Source: Certhia americana
Lineage: Eukaryota; Chordata; Aves; Passeriformes; Certhiidae
NCBI GenBank assembly: GCA_018697195.1
Contig: CM031878.1
Coordinates: 69,749,365-69,813,364 of the forward strand
Reading direction: 5' to 3'
Length of the DNA stretch: 64,000 bases
Below, one piece after another: positions 13,735 through 24,147 of the stretch. The notes beneath the pieces were generated by a model. The model worked only from the letters and a program-made list of their open reading frames with translations. It made no database searches and was not told the origin of the DNA. Numbering within the stretch: the first letter of the stretch is position 1; each line of letters starts with the position of its first letter. The position numbers were made by a program, and so were the translations under genes.

Positions 13735-13753
13735 GCCCCACCGTTGGGCGCCA
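13735..13753 (-). other. Primer binding site, tRNA-Lys type
   Basis: On the minus strand, five bases after the LTR end, the sequence begins TGGCGCCCAACG. This matches the 3' end complement of tRNA-Lys1,2 as used by several retroviruses. One extra G relative to the standard 18-mer follows, then TGGGGC. ERV-L was named for tRNA-Leu, so a Lys primer is a notable variation. Confidence 0.8.
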
Positions 13754-13758
13754 AAATC

Positions 13759-14478
13759 TGTCTTGGTTTTGGAAAGACAGGGACCAAAGAAAAAGGGAAA
13801 CTTCCCTCGGGTTTTGTTATAATTCCAAAATTTAAAGAGAGGCCTTAGGCAACGATAAGGAGGGTAGGAATAACAGTTCTTTACTAGTTAGTCTAACAAG
13901 GTAAATTCACAATAATTACAATATTGACAACAAACAGAACTAGAGGAGGAAAAAAAAAAAACCAAAACAACAAGTCAGTCACAGTTCTTCCTCTGGTAAC
14001 CCCCCCCCACTCCCCTCAGTACCGTCACAAGCAAATAGGCTAGCGGCAGCTCTAGGAGGGTGAGATAATTCCGAGGGTTCACAGTGGCTGGAGCTGTTGG
14101 AAAAGAGTGTCCCGGCTGGCAGGGGCTGTAGAAACAGCGTGGGGAGACCTCGAGCAGAACTGAAGAAACTGTGGGTGCAGGGCAGGGAGGAAACGGGTTC
14201 CCAAAATCCCGGGGGACACACGAAGAGACCGGTGGTCCCACGGAGTCCGAGGTGAAGGGAAAAGTCAGAGCTCTCCGCCTCGCCGAGAGGAGCAGCCCTG
14301 GCCGTCTTCCCCAGAGCAGAGAGAAAAACTGCCCCCAGCGAAGTGGAATCAATGTCTCTGTGTAGCTGCTTCCTTTGTTTGTTCCTGAGCACCCATAAGT
14401 ACCGAAAAGCACCCAGCTATTAGTTTCTTAGCAACTTCTGGGAAAAAATTCTATAAGAAATCAACCCAACCCCCAACA
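13759..14478 (-). repeat. 5' LTR of the ERV-L-like provirus (720 bp)
   Basis: Near-identical direct repeat of 7825-8548 with the same TG...CA ends. It lies upstream of gag on the minus strand, so it is the promoter-side copy. The three substitutions and two homopolymer differences from the other LTR give about 0.4% substitution divergence, indicating a recent insertion. An open frame of 145 codons runs antisense to nothing functional here and is not called. Confidence 0.95.
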
Positions 14479-14483
14479 TAATA
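14479..14483. repeat. Target-site duplication, right copy (TAATA)
   Basis: Repeats the five bases at 7820-7824. Together with the near-identical LTRs it shows that the two LTRs come from one integration event and have not recombined with another locus. Confidence 0.85.
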
Positions 14484-15934
14484 CTACCATATATAATATA
14501 TAATTGTTACTAATATTATTATTACTATTATTAATTTACTATTAATAGTGGTGGACTTGAGATATTGCTCTTGGATAACAGAATTTCACACATGTAAGGC
14601 AGGTACTGAAATTAGTTATTTTGATAAAATGCATTAAACTTAAAAATCAACAAACTTGTGTCTGAAAAGGAAAGGGGAGAAGGATATTTTTAACATAAGG
14701 GGTATTGCTGTAATCAGTAATTGCACTGTTACCGGGGGTTTTTCTGTCTACAGTTCTGAGTATTTGCAGGAGTGAACATCCCATTTGGAAGGTTGTAATT
14801 GTGATAAAATAAGCATTGGAAGATTTGTCCCATTATCTGATGCACATGAAGCAGTGTTGGCAAATTCCACACATTAATTGCATAAGGTGGTGGGTTTGAA
14901 TGAACACTTTTAGACAAATGGAGCAGGAGTGCTGCCTTTCCTTAGATTAATTTCTAATAGTGAAGTTTCTCCTGCTATGGAAGAGAAAGTTTTATCATTT
15001 TGCCCACAAAAGACCTCTGTTGCATTTTTTAATTCCCTGTTTAATTTATTCTGCTTGGTTTCCTCTCACTGCAGGCTGTTTATATTCAGTATACACAATT
15101 TGCTCTGTTTTCTTCATAAGGAAGCCCATCTCTCACTTTTTTGTTGAATGAAATGTGACTGATTTTGGTCAAAGTCTCAGTTCTTTCCTAGTTTAAATCA
15201 GTGTTGTTTTGTTAACATAAGTAGAAACAGCAATTCATGTGGGATAATAAGGTAGCTTCATGTTTTCTTGATTTTATTTCATTTAAAGACAACAGGTCAT
15301 GAGAGATTTTTTCCCAAGATTTGCAGAACTGTCTTAAAACCAAAGCATTGCTCCCATACACTTAATTGAATAGAAAAAAAAAAAAAAAGTCTTTTCTTGA
15401 CAGTTTGTTTTGATTTTTGAATCCACATCTACAAAAAAGTTTAATGGACTGCAGAAACGTAAGATTGCAAATTGCTATTAGTTTTGAGAACTGAGACTTC
15501 AGATGCTGCCCAGAATTTCCCCAGAAATTGATCTTTGTTCTCATTGGCTGTGATCAAAACACCCCTTCTTGGTTCTGCATGAACTCATCTGGAAGTGAAA
15601 AAAGAATAAACACTATTATGTGAGAGCAGATCCTTCCAGTCAGTGTTGGCACACCTTTTCAGGATGGACTTGAGCAGAATGTCCAGCCTCTGCCTCATCC
15701 TTCCAACTGTGGAGTTGCCTAATAACCTTTAAATTTAGCTTTTTAATGAAAGGCGTGTTGTTGCTGAGGGCTTTTTGAAACCATTCAAAGTACCTACTCA
15801 AAATTTGTGCTCGTATGGGGAAATTGTAGCAGATTTTAATGATCTGGTGTGAATAAAACACATAAAATAATGGAGTTTCAGTGCATATCTTTTTTTGAAA
15901 TTAGTATAGTAGGAGGGAAACATTTATTGGTAAA
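14484..15934. other. Non-coding sequence
   Basis: A/T-rich, beginning with an AT-repetitive stretch (ATATATAATATATAATT and TTATTATT). A poly(A) run lies at about 15374-15388. No exon, RNA gene or recognised transposon was seen. Confidence 0.5.
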
Positions 15935-16600
15935 TGTCCTAGGTTTGCTCTAATTAGACAATTTTGTAATATTGACACCTGAATAAACTAATGAAAAGGG
16001 TGGATATGCCTTTTGTAAATACACATCTTAAAACCAAATAAAAAAGCCTGGGAATAGCTCTGTTCATTCCCAGCTTTGGTGAGGACAGGTTGCGCCCGGG
16101 AGCCAGTCTTAGCTCAGGCTGCATGGCTGGGTTTAGGCTGGCTCCCAGGGGGAGCTCAGCCAAAATTCTCTTGTCTCCGGAGGGGTTGTGAGCAAAGCTG
16201 CTGAACCCTTCATTGAGGAGCTGCTGGGCTTTCATCGAAGAGCTCACCAGGTCTTGTTCCGACAAAGGGCTGGGACTCTTTGCCAACAGGGACAAGTCTT
16301 TTTTTTTTTTTAGCTGAGCTTGCCTGACTGTGCCAGACAGAGAGTATGTTAGCACCGAGAGCAGTTTAAGGAAAATGGCCCAGGGGGCCAGGAGCAGCCG
16401 TGCAGCTGCCACCATTGCAGATTGGGAGCAGCCACGTGGCCAGACTGGAGGGGCCAGGGCAATCTCATAGGGACACCATGAGTGTGTATTTTCTTCTGTG
16501 TACTTCTTTGAAAGGGAGATGAGCTGCCCTGAAAGCTGTCCTTGAGGGATACCGAGGCCGAAAAAACTCTTAAGAACGAGAAATCACAAGAGGTACCAGA
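15935..16600 (-). mobile_element. Possible old LTR remnant
   Basis: The plus strand begins TGTCCTAGGTTT after AT-rich DNA, resembling the terminus of the provirus LTR (TGTCTTGGTTTT), so on the minus strand this would be an LTR 3' end. The sequence then becomes GC-rich with CpGs (16080-16480), unlike its flanks. I could not find a matching right end or target duplication. Two open frames on the minus strand (15954-16774) overlap it but show no recognisable domain. It could instead be unique GC-rich sequence. Confidence 0.3.
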
Positions 16601-16819
16601 CTCTGTGTGAGGGGTTACAGGCAGAACAGCTGGGTGTATCTGGTGTCTCTCTCTGCTGAGCACAAACACCTGCATAAATCTGCTGTGTCCTGCTTTAGCC
16701 AAAGCCAAGCAGAACATTTGAAATCTGCCATTGCACAAGTGGAACTGATGAAAACAAAAATACGAAAAACACAAGGCATGTGATATATGTAGATATTAGG
16801 TGAACATAGTCTTGGTGAC

Positions 16820-17940
16820 TTAAAACTTCCTTGCACTGGAGGTGGTGGATCCAAGACTTCCTCAGGTAGCCTGATCCAATGCCTGACCATCCTTTGCATG
16901 AAGAAATTTTCTGTAATATCCAACCAGAGCCTCCCCTGGCCCAGCCTGAAGCCATTCCCTCTCCTCCTGTCCCTGTTCCCTGGGAGCACAGTCCAACCCC
17001 CCTGGCTGTCCCCTCCTCTCAGGGAGTTGTGCAGAGCCAGAAGGGGCCCCCTGAGCCTCCTTTGCTCCTGGCTGAGCCCCTTCCCCAGCTCCCTCAGCTG
17101 CTCCTGGGGATCCAGGCTTTTCTCAAGCTTCATTCCCTTCCCCTGAACACACTCCAGCCCCTCAGTTCCCTGTCCTATGGGCCCAGGAGTGACACAGCAC
17201 TCGAGGTGTGGCCCCAGCAGTGCCAGCACAGTCAGAGTCACTGCCCTGCTCCTGCTGCCACACCATGGCTGGGACAGCCCAGGGGCCATTGGCCTCTTGG
17301 CCACCTGGGCACACCTGGGCTCCTGTCCAGCTGCTGTCATCAGCACCCCCAGGGCTTTTTCCAGCTTTCCAACCACTTTTCTCCCAGCCTGGAGCTGCAG
17401 GGGGTTGTTGTGATCCAAAGGCACAATCCAACACCTCATTCCACTGGCATGTGCTTCCCCAGATCCTTCTTTTGGGTCTTTTGGAAGTTGGTATCACATT
17501 TGCCAACTTCCAGTCGCCCAGGACCTTCCTGGCTTGCCAGGACTGCTGGTGAAGTGATTAAATTGGCTCAGTGAGGCCTTCCACCAGCTCCTTCAGGATC
17601 CTGGGGTGGATCCCATCCAGGCCCACAGATCTGTAGTTGTCACAAGTGAAACACAAGTCACGTAGCACATTACTGACCCCTTCTCTTTGGTTATGGGGGT
17701 TTCATCCTTTATTCCATTTCATGCGGGTGGTACCCCACCTCAGCCTTATTCTACTCCTGTGTCTCTGTGTTTCCCCCCTGCATCTAATCAAGATCTTCCT
17801 TGGCCCTCCTTTGGATGCTGAGGTATTTGGAAAAATAAATCTGTTGTCTATTTCAGCAGTAGCCAGATTAATTTCTGGTTTTGGCCATGGGCCCTCTGAA
17901 TCATGAGGCAGAACACAGGATGGCATAAACTACTGACACC
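16820..17940 (-). mobile_element. CR1 LINE fragment, antisense orientation
   Basis: Reads like the reverse complement of avian CR1: CCATTCCCTCTCCTCCTGTC, GGTCCTGCCC-like segments, and near 17590-17635 the complement of the CR1 ORF2 stretch encoding GPDGIHPRILKEL. Weaker similarity continues to about 17940. The order suggests internal deletions. The open frames on both strands here are by-products of its GC-rich sequence. Confidence 0.8.
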
Positions 17941-18196
17941 TCTGAGAATGCTGTTCTTGAGCCTCTTCCTCAGTTCTGCCTGTTTGCTGATTTAAATACT
18001 GCCCAGAGACTAGTTTACTGATGCCATGGACACAATCCTGAGGATCTGGTAATTACTGGCCTGGTTTAAACTGGCCCTGTTTAAACTGGCCCACCGAATG
18101 AAGAGGCTATAGTTGCCCTTCCTATAGAAGCTTAGGCAAAACAAGGAAGAAATTGTACTCTCATCCAGAAGCCTGACAGTTTCTATTACTTTGATC

Positions 18197-18348
<152 letters not shown>

Positions 18349-18448
18349 NNNNNNNNNNNNNNNNNNNNNNNNNNNNNNNNNNNNNNNNNNNNNNNNNNNN
18401 NNNNNNNNNNNNNNNNNNNNNNNNNNNNNNNNNNNNNNNNNNNNNNNN
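18349..18448. other. Assembly gap of exactly 100 N
   Basis: The round size suggests a placeholder rather than a measured gap. Any translation through it is meaningless. Confidence 0.99.
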
Positions 18449-21400
18449 TTAATGTATTTTCTATAGTATATTGAAAAATATGTGTGTAAGAAGAAAGGCA
18501 AAGAAGGCAAATCAGCCTCCTCATTTGAATGCTTTTCTTTTTTTTTCTTCCTAAACTATAAGAGCTGTATAGAAAAGACTGTGTTGCAGGAACAGTTCTA
18601 AGCTGTAACATACAACCTTTCAGGATACCTTGGGCTTCAAGCAGAAAAGTTTTTTTCAGAAGGGAGGAAATCTGGCTTTGCTGTGCTTCTCCTTTGCTAA
18701 TCCAGATTATTAAAAAGTTTTTTGGCACAGGAAATCTTTAAAAGTGTCACAGTGGTTTGATTAGGACTTTGCTATATGACCTGTTTGATTCAGATGTGCG
18801 AGATGCTGTTAGTGCTTCCATGTCTGAGGCAGAGTGAGATAAATGTAGATTTTCTGCTTGTCTGCTTGTTTCTGTGCATGTTTTTTATCGTGGTTGTATG
18901 CATTTGGGGAAAATTTCAGAATTTCATTTCATATTTCTTTTCTCCCAACATACAGACCTGACCCTAATTCATTGCCTGTTTAATTAAAAGAGTTCCTGCC
19001 AAAGTCACATGGCGAACAGCAGTTACTTCCTGGGCTCTTAATGCTTGGTGAAACATGACCATGTCTTTGGTTTATATCTTCATATTGGATGTTTGGGCTG
19101 TGGCAGTGAGACAGACCACAGGGTATTATTTTGAATAAAGTTAATGTGCTGTTGATATCCTCAGTAATATTCTGATATTACTTATTCTGATAAGCATCAT
19201 GGACCTGCTTTAACAAAACACTGATACCCTGCTTGTTTGAAGGTCATTTTGACCTCACAAGAAAATTTGCTGTGCTAAAGGTAAATGTGTTTGTTGTCTG
19301 GCAAGAAACACATGGGGAAAAAGGAGTCAGTGCATTGCAGCACCTGACATTTGCTAATAGAACACTCACCTATCATATGTATTTTCTGTCCAGAAATACA
19401 GCTTCTGACAATTTGGAAGTGAGCACAAATTGGTTTACTCTTATTTCTGCATCTTCACATGGATTTGCCTTCAGGCCACCATTCAGTCTGAAACCTACCA
19501 GGGTGGAGCTCCCATCACAGGGCAGTGAAAATGTCTGGTGACCACAAGAAGCCCCATATTCTATCTCAAAGTTAAATATTTTTGTCTTTTTTGTGTAAGT
19601 GTGCACTTGAATATGTGGAGGGTGGGGGGTGGGTGGGGTGGTGTATGCGCATGTATATTTGTATTTGATAAAACTATTTTTCTTCTCAAGGAAGGAATCT
19701 ATTGCTTTGTCCTTGAGGAAAGACAGTGAGAATTCTAGTACCAAACAGACTCCAGTGGCTGATGCTTTCACACCATTTTAGAAGATTAGAGCAAAAACAC
19801 TGTGTTTTAGAAAAGACTCTTTTATTTTAACACAGGGAGAAGTCATGGCAGCTGTCAGTAAAGATCTGAGGCATTAAGGAGGACCTTAATAGCCAAGGAA
19901 ATTTTAACTGCCAAGCACCTTATTAATGTGATTTTAAAAAAATAAAATTGTTTCATTATTACAAATACAAGATTTTAAGTTAATGTAGTTATTTGTCCCT
20001 AGAAAAGCTCCTCTCAGGCATCCAGAGAGTAACAATTTGTGTCTCCACATGATGGCACTGGATGTCAGGATACTACAGAGTCCAGCCCGGTGAGGGAAAA
20101 ATTACTTTAATTAGCCTGCAGTAGGGAGATAATCTGCCTGCCATGTGACGCGTAACAGCTACGCATGGTTTGAAAACCTGAGCTCTCCTGGTCAGTCATG
20201 AATCTGAATGAAAGAGCTCAGAAATTGTAATAAAAAAAGTACATTTAGCTTCTTTCAGCATTAGCAGTGCTGTAACTTCTGTCTGAAAGATTTTGGTGTG
20301 TTCCAAAAATTGTTTCCCACTGGAAGGGTTGTTAAGACAATACCTCAGAGATAACTCAGGTGTCTGCTTCCTGTGCCTTGGTCAACTCCTTGTAAAAAGT
20401 ACTCTTGCAGATTGATGGGACTGTAATGAAATCCTATTGAATGTTTCTCTTAAATTGATAAGAAATGTTCAAAAGGTAAGTTTTGGACAAAAGAGACATG
20501 AAAATACTGGAAGTATTTGGACAGATAATAATATAATAATAATCTGACTATGGAGGTATCATTGGCGTAGTCCGTTTTGCTTTATAACTAAACAAAACAA
20601 AAAACTCTAATAAAAAAATCAAAATAATCATTACCCTGAGATGATGCACCTTCCCATCTGCAGAAAATCTCTCAATCTTTTATCCTTCCTCCTGTTACTG
20701 AAGATATTTCTTTAATTTAAACTTCGATTTCTTTTTAAGGCCTCAGAAATATCTTGCTCCTTTTTTTTTTCTTCTTGGGTGAATTTCTTAGCATGTAGTT
20801 CCAAAGAAAGGAAAACTCACTAGATCAACTGTGGAAGACAGGTATTTTTTAAACTGAAGAAATTAATTAAAACCAGCTATTTTTAACAGTCTTCTGTTAA
20901 AGTAGTCTTCTCACATTTAACTCACTCCTTGGAGATCCTTAGATAGCTTAAAAGCATATAAAAATCGGGGAAGCATAATTAATTCCAGCAGTATTTAGCC
21001 AATTGTTTCAGGCTTCTGGAGAAAATGCTGGAAATAATACTTTTTAAATAAAAAGTCTTCAATAGAAGCTGTGGCAGATGAAATTCATGCCCATAACTCC
21101 CACTAGCCATATTTATCAGTATCATCTCTCTCTGTTCCAACTGTGACTCCAGACTATGTCAATGTCAGCCTTGCTGCATTGATAGTGCTTCTTCTCCTGT
21201 AAGTTAAATAATTTGCAGAACTCTTCTCCCTCTCATACAGCAGAGACCTCCTTTTCTTGCATTTTCAGCTAGATGAAAAAGAAAATACCATTTTTCAGTA
21301 TTTTTAAAAAAGAAATATACACGAGACATTACAAACCTGTTATGTATCTCGGTGTTGTGGATCTTTTCAAGACATTTATATAATAATGTGTGTTTGGCCT

Positions 21401-23357
21401 GAATGTTTCACTTGATTAGATGTAGGTGGTGATTTTTTTCAGAGCTCAGTAATCATCCCTGGCTAGTTATTTCTCAGCTAATAAAAAAGCAAACGTCAGG
21501 TTTCTTTCTGTCCCTATTAACCCCATGCCTGTTCCTGTTCAGGAATGCATGCCAGGATAAGAAACCTTCACTTCCTTCAGGCTGGGAGGAACTCTTGGGA
21601 AACAACACAAAATAAAACAACGCCTCTACCACCACCACCGAAAAAGGAAAAAAAAGGTATTTCAAGCACTGTCAGTCCCGTTTCCCCCTAGCCTGTTACT
21701 GCTGTATAAAATACAATGGAAATACAAGTTATAGTTTACTACAGCCTCAGTGCAGCCACTGAAACAAGAGGAAGCACCTGGGTCCCAGCACAGCCAGCAA
21801 GGAAACGTGTGCCTCATGTCCACTCCAGTGAATACTGAGGCTGCCTGACCTCAGGTTGAGGAAACCCTGTTCCTACCACCATCCTTACAGGAAAAATGTC
21901 AGTGATCACCCATTTGGAAACAAATTTCTCCAGAGGGAGCACCCATGCCCACCAATCCAGCATGCTCATGGTGCTAGATATTCCTCTCTCCTTCACTTAC
22001 TGTTGTAACAAGTTATAAAGTTAGAATAATGCACTGCCTGCATACTAAATTTTATGTTGTCTTACTTTTTACATATTACTATAAAACAATATGAATTTCA
22101 ACCAGTTTTGTAGGTAAAAAGTGGGAAAATCAGACTAAGTTTATTAAGCAGAGGTACCTCGGATAGACTGTGCGAACTAGAGAGGATCATTCTCTTCTAA
22201 TGCTAAAGTTGTTCTCTTCTAATGCTAATTGCTAAAGCTTGCATATCTTTATTAAATTAGAGCCATGAAAGGCCATGTTTGCACTCAGACATCTTGTGTT
22301 TTCCCAGGGCTGCATGGACATTCTGCAGAAGTAGCAAATAATGTAAAATCAGTGTAGCATCTGACAAGACTTAGTAGTGCACAGCTTTTTCTGGTTGTTT
22401 ATTTAAAGTCTTCTTCCTCACAGAAATGAGTAAGGATTTAATTGGTTAATGTTATTGTTCACATAAATATCTGGACTATCTTTTGTTGCTGGACACACCC
22501 ATGACCAACAAGGGCTTATGAGACTCAGACTTTTCCTCTGTGATCTCTAGAGATGGATAGCCATATGAAGGCGCATCTAATTAATCTAAGTGCTTTAAGT
22601 CATTATCTGAAGTACTTATACTCATCTTGTGGTCAGATGCATACTTTCAGGTCTTTCCCTTCACTTTTTAGTCAATTCTCAGCTTGAAACAGAAGTTTTG
22701 CATTTGACTCTGTATGCATAGCAGGAATCTGTATTCTAAAATGTTTCAGTTATTTGTGTCCTCAGGTTCACTCACTTCTTATATTACAAAGTGTTTTCTC
22801 TTCACAAATATCTTTGTGCTTTACCTCTCCTATTTTATTTCGTAAGTGTATTCAGACTTTTGTGTCCTCACTGTTTCTCTTCTATATACGGACTGAAGAA
22901 AAAAGTATCAGCATGCTCAAGTTAGTCCTAGGGCTAATGTCCAGATTTATCCTTTACCAAACACTACGACACCAAAGGGCCACTGTACTTGCACTTGTAT
23001 TTAGTAAGGGCATATTCTGAAAACAGAAAATCACTTCAGATTTTTTCTGGGTTCTTCTTCCAGATCTTTCAGGTAAGTTTAAGAGACTTAAGGACTCAGG
23101 TAGTCCGTCCATTGAAAAGGCAAAGCTTATCAGCAGCCATATCTCATTCCGTTGTGCTACTTCTGCTCTTCTTCCTCCAGGGAGAAAATTCCTTCCCTTG
23201 GAGATAATCTTTGTCAGTCCTCCACAACACACTTAGGCTTAGCACATTCTTCTGTTGCACTAGGGCTTTAGAGTCCTTTCTTGTTAAAAGGCCATTTTGT
23301 GCAGCAGTCCCTCTTAAACCTTTTCCTGCTCAGTTCCTAATCTCCATTTTGTAAAAG
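18449..23357. other. Non-coding sequence
   Basis: No exon was supported. Notable only for a G-quadruplex motif at 19620-19638 and a short direct repeat (TCTCTTCTAATGCTAA twice, about 22190-22229). Conserved non-coding elements may exist but cannot be judged without alignment. Confidence 0.5.
19620..19638 (+). other. G-quadruplex motif with single-base loops
   Basis: GGG-T-GGGGGG-T-GGG-T-GGGG on the plus strand. Four G-tracts separated by single T loops fit the most stable class of intramolecular parallel quadruplex. It lies in otherwise A/T-rich sequence with no nearby gene. Confidence 0.8.
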
Positions 23358-23880
23358 TCATAGGATCATACAGTTGAAGGATCATGGAATGGTTTGGGTT
23401 ACGAGGGACCTTAAATCCTGTCTCATTCCACTCCCTGCCATGGTCCCACCCTTCACTATCCCAGGCTCCTCCAAACCCCAGTGTACAACTTGGTCTGGGA
23501 TGCTTCCAGGGATCAAGGGGCAGCCACAGCTGCTCTGGGCACCCTGTGCCAGGGCTGCCCACCCTGCCAGGGAACAATTCCTGCCCAATATCCCATCCGG
23601 CCCAGCCCTCTGGCAGTGGGAAGCACTTCCCCCTTGTCCTGTTACGTCATCATAAAAAAGTCCCTCTCCAGTATTTCTGGAGTCACTTTAGGCCCTAGAA
23701 GCCACTCTGAATACTCCCTGGAGTGTTCTCATCTCCAGATGAACACCAGCAGCTCTCCCAGCCTGGCTTCAGCCCTCAGAGTGTCTTTGTGGCCTCCTCT
23801 GGACCTGCTCCAGCAGCTCCACATCTTCCTTGCACTGAGGACCCCAAACCTGGATGCACTTGGGTTTCATAATTTTCTCC
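23358..23880 (-). mobile_element. CR1 LINE 3' end, antisense orientation
   Basis: Begins with the complement of the CR1 3' terminus (ATAGGATCAT, then GGTTTGGGTTACGAGGGACC) and continues through AGTCCCTCTCCAG and GTGGCCTCCTCTGGACCTGC to GACCCCAAACCTGGA-like sequence, all in the order of inverted CR1. It is truncated at the right and has no intact frame. Confidence 0.85.
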
Positions 23881-24089
23881 ATCACACTTTCAAGCTCATG
23901 TCTTGTTTGCTGCTGTCTCCAGTTGTACTTGTGGTCATACTTGAGCCTTTGATAATATTTTATCTTATTCAATATGTTTATGTGGAAAATCAGAAAATCA
24001 GTTTTATGAGATACCTGACGAAGGGTGACATATGTCCTGCAGAATCTGCATCCATTAACCTCTTTATCTTGTGCTGCTCAATCCTTACT

Positions 24090-24147
24090 GTTTTGGGGGG
24101 GGGGGGTGTTGGTTGGTTTGGTTGGTTGGTTTTTGGGGTTTTTTTCC
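24090..24147 (+). repeat. T/G-only tract with poly(G) run
   Basis: A run of about a dozen G followed by TTGGTTGG and TTTGG units, then GGGG and poly(T). It is strand-asymmetric low-complexity DNA, related in composition to the C/A tracts at 31328 and 47384. Confidence 0.85.

Larger units (their letters stand above)
7825..14478 (-). mobile_element. Complete, young, env-less ERV-L-like provirus (6,654 bp)
   Basis: Order on the minus strand: LTR, Lys-type primer site, gag, protease, RT, RNase H, integrase, polypurine tract, LTR, flanked by TAATA duplications. gag to integrase is a single frame of about 1,660 codons interrupted only by two TAG codons (11869-11871 and 11272-11274). I see no frameshift. 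Absence of env and of a dUTPase is seen directly. ERV-L placement rests on pol motifs and the 5-bp duplication. It is oriented opposite to the host gene and lies about 3 kb beyond the likely end of that gene. Confidence 0.95.

Noticed and set aside
16615..17574. Long frames on both strands (274 and 231 codons)
   Set aside because: They fall largely in an inverted, degraded CR1 copy. GC-rich repeat sequence explains the openness.
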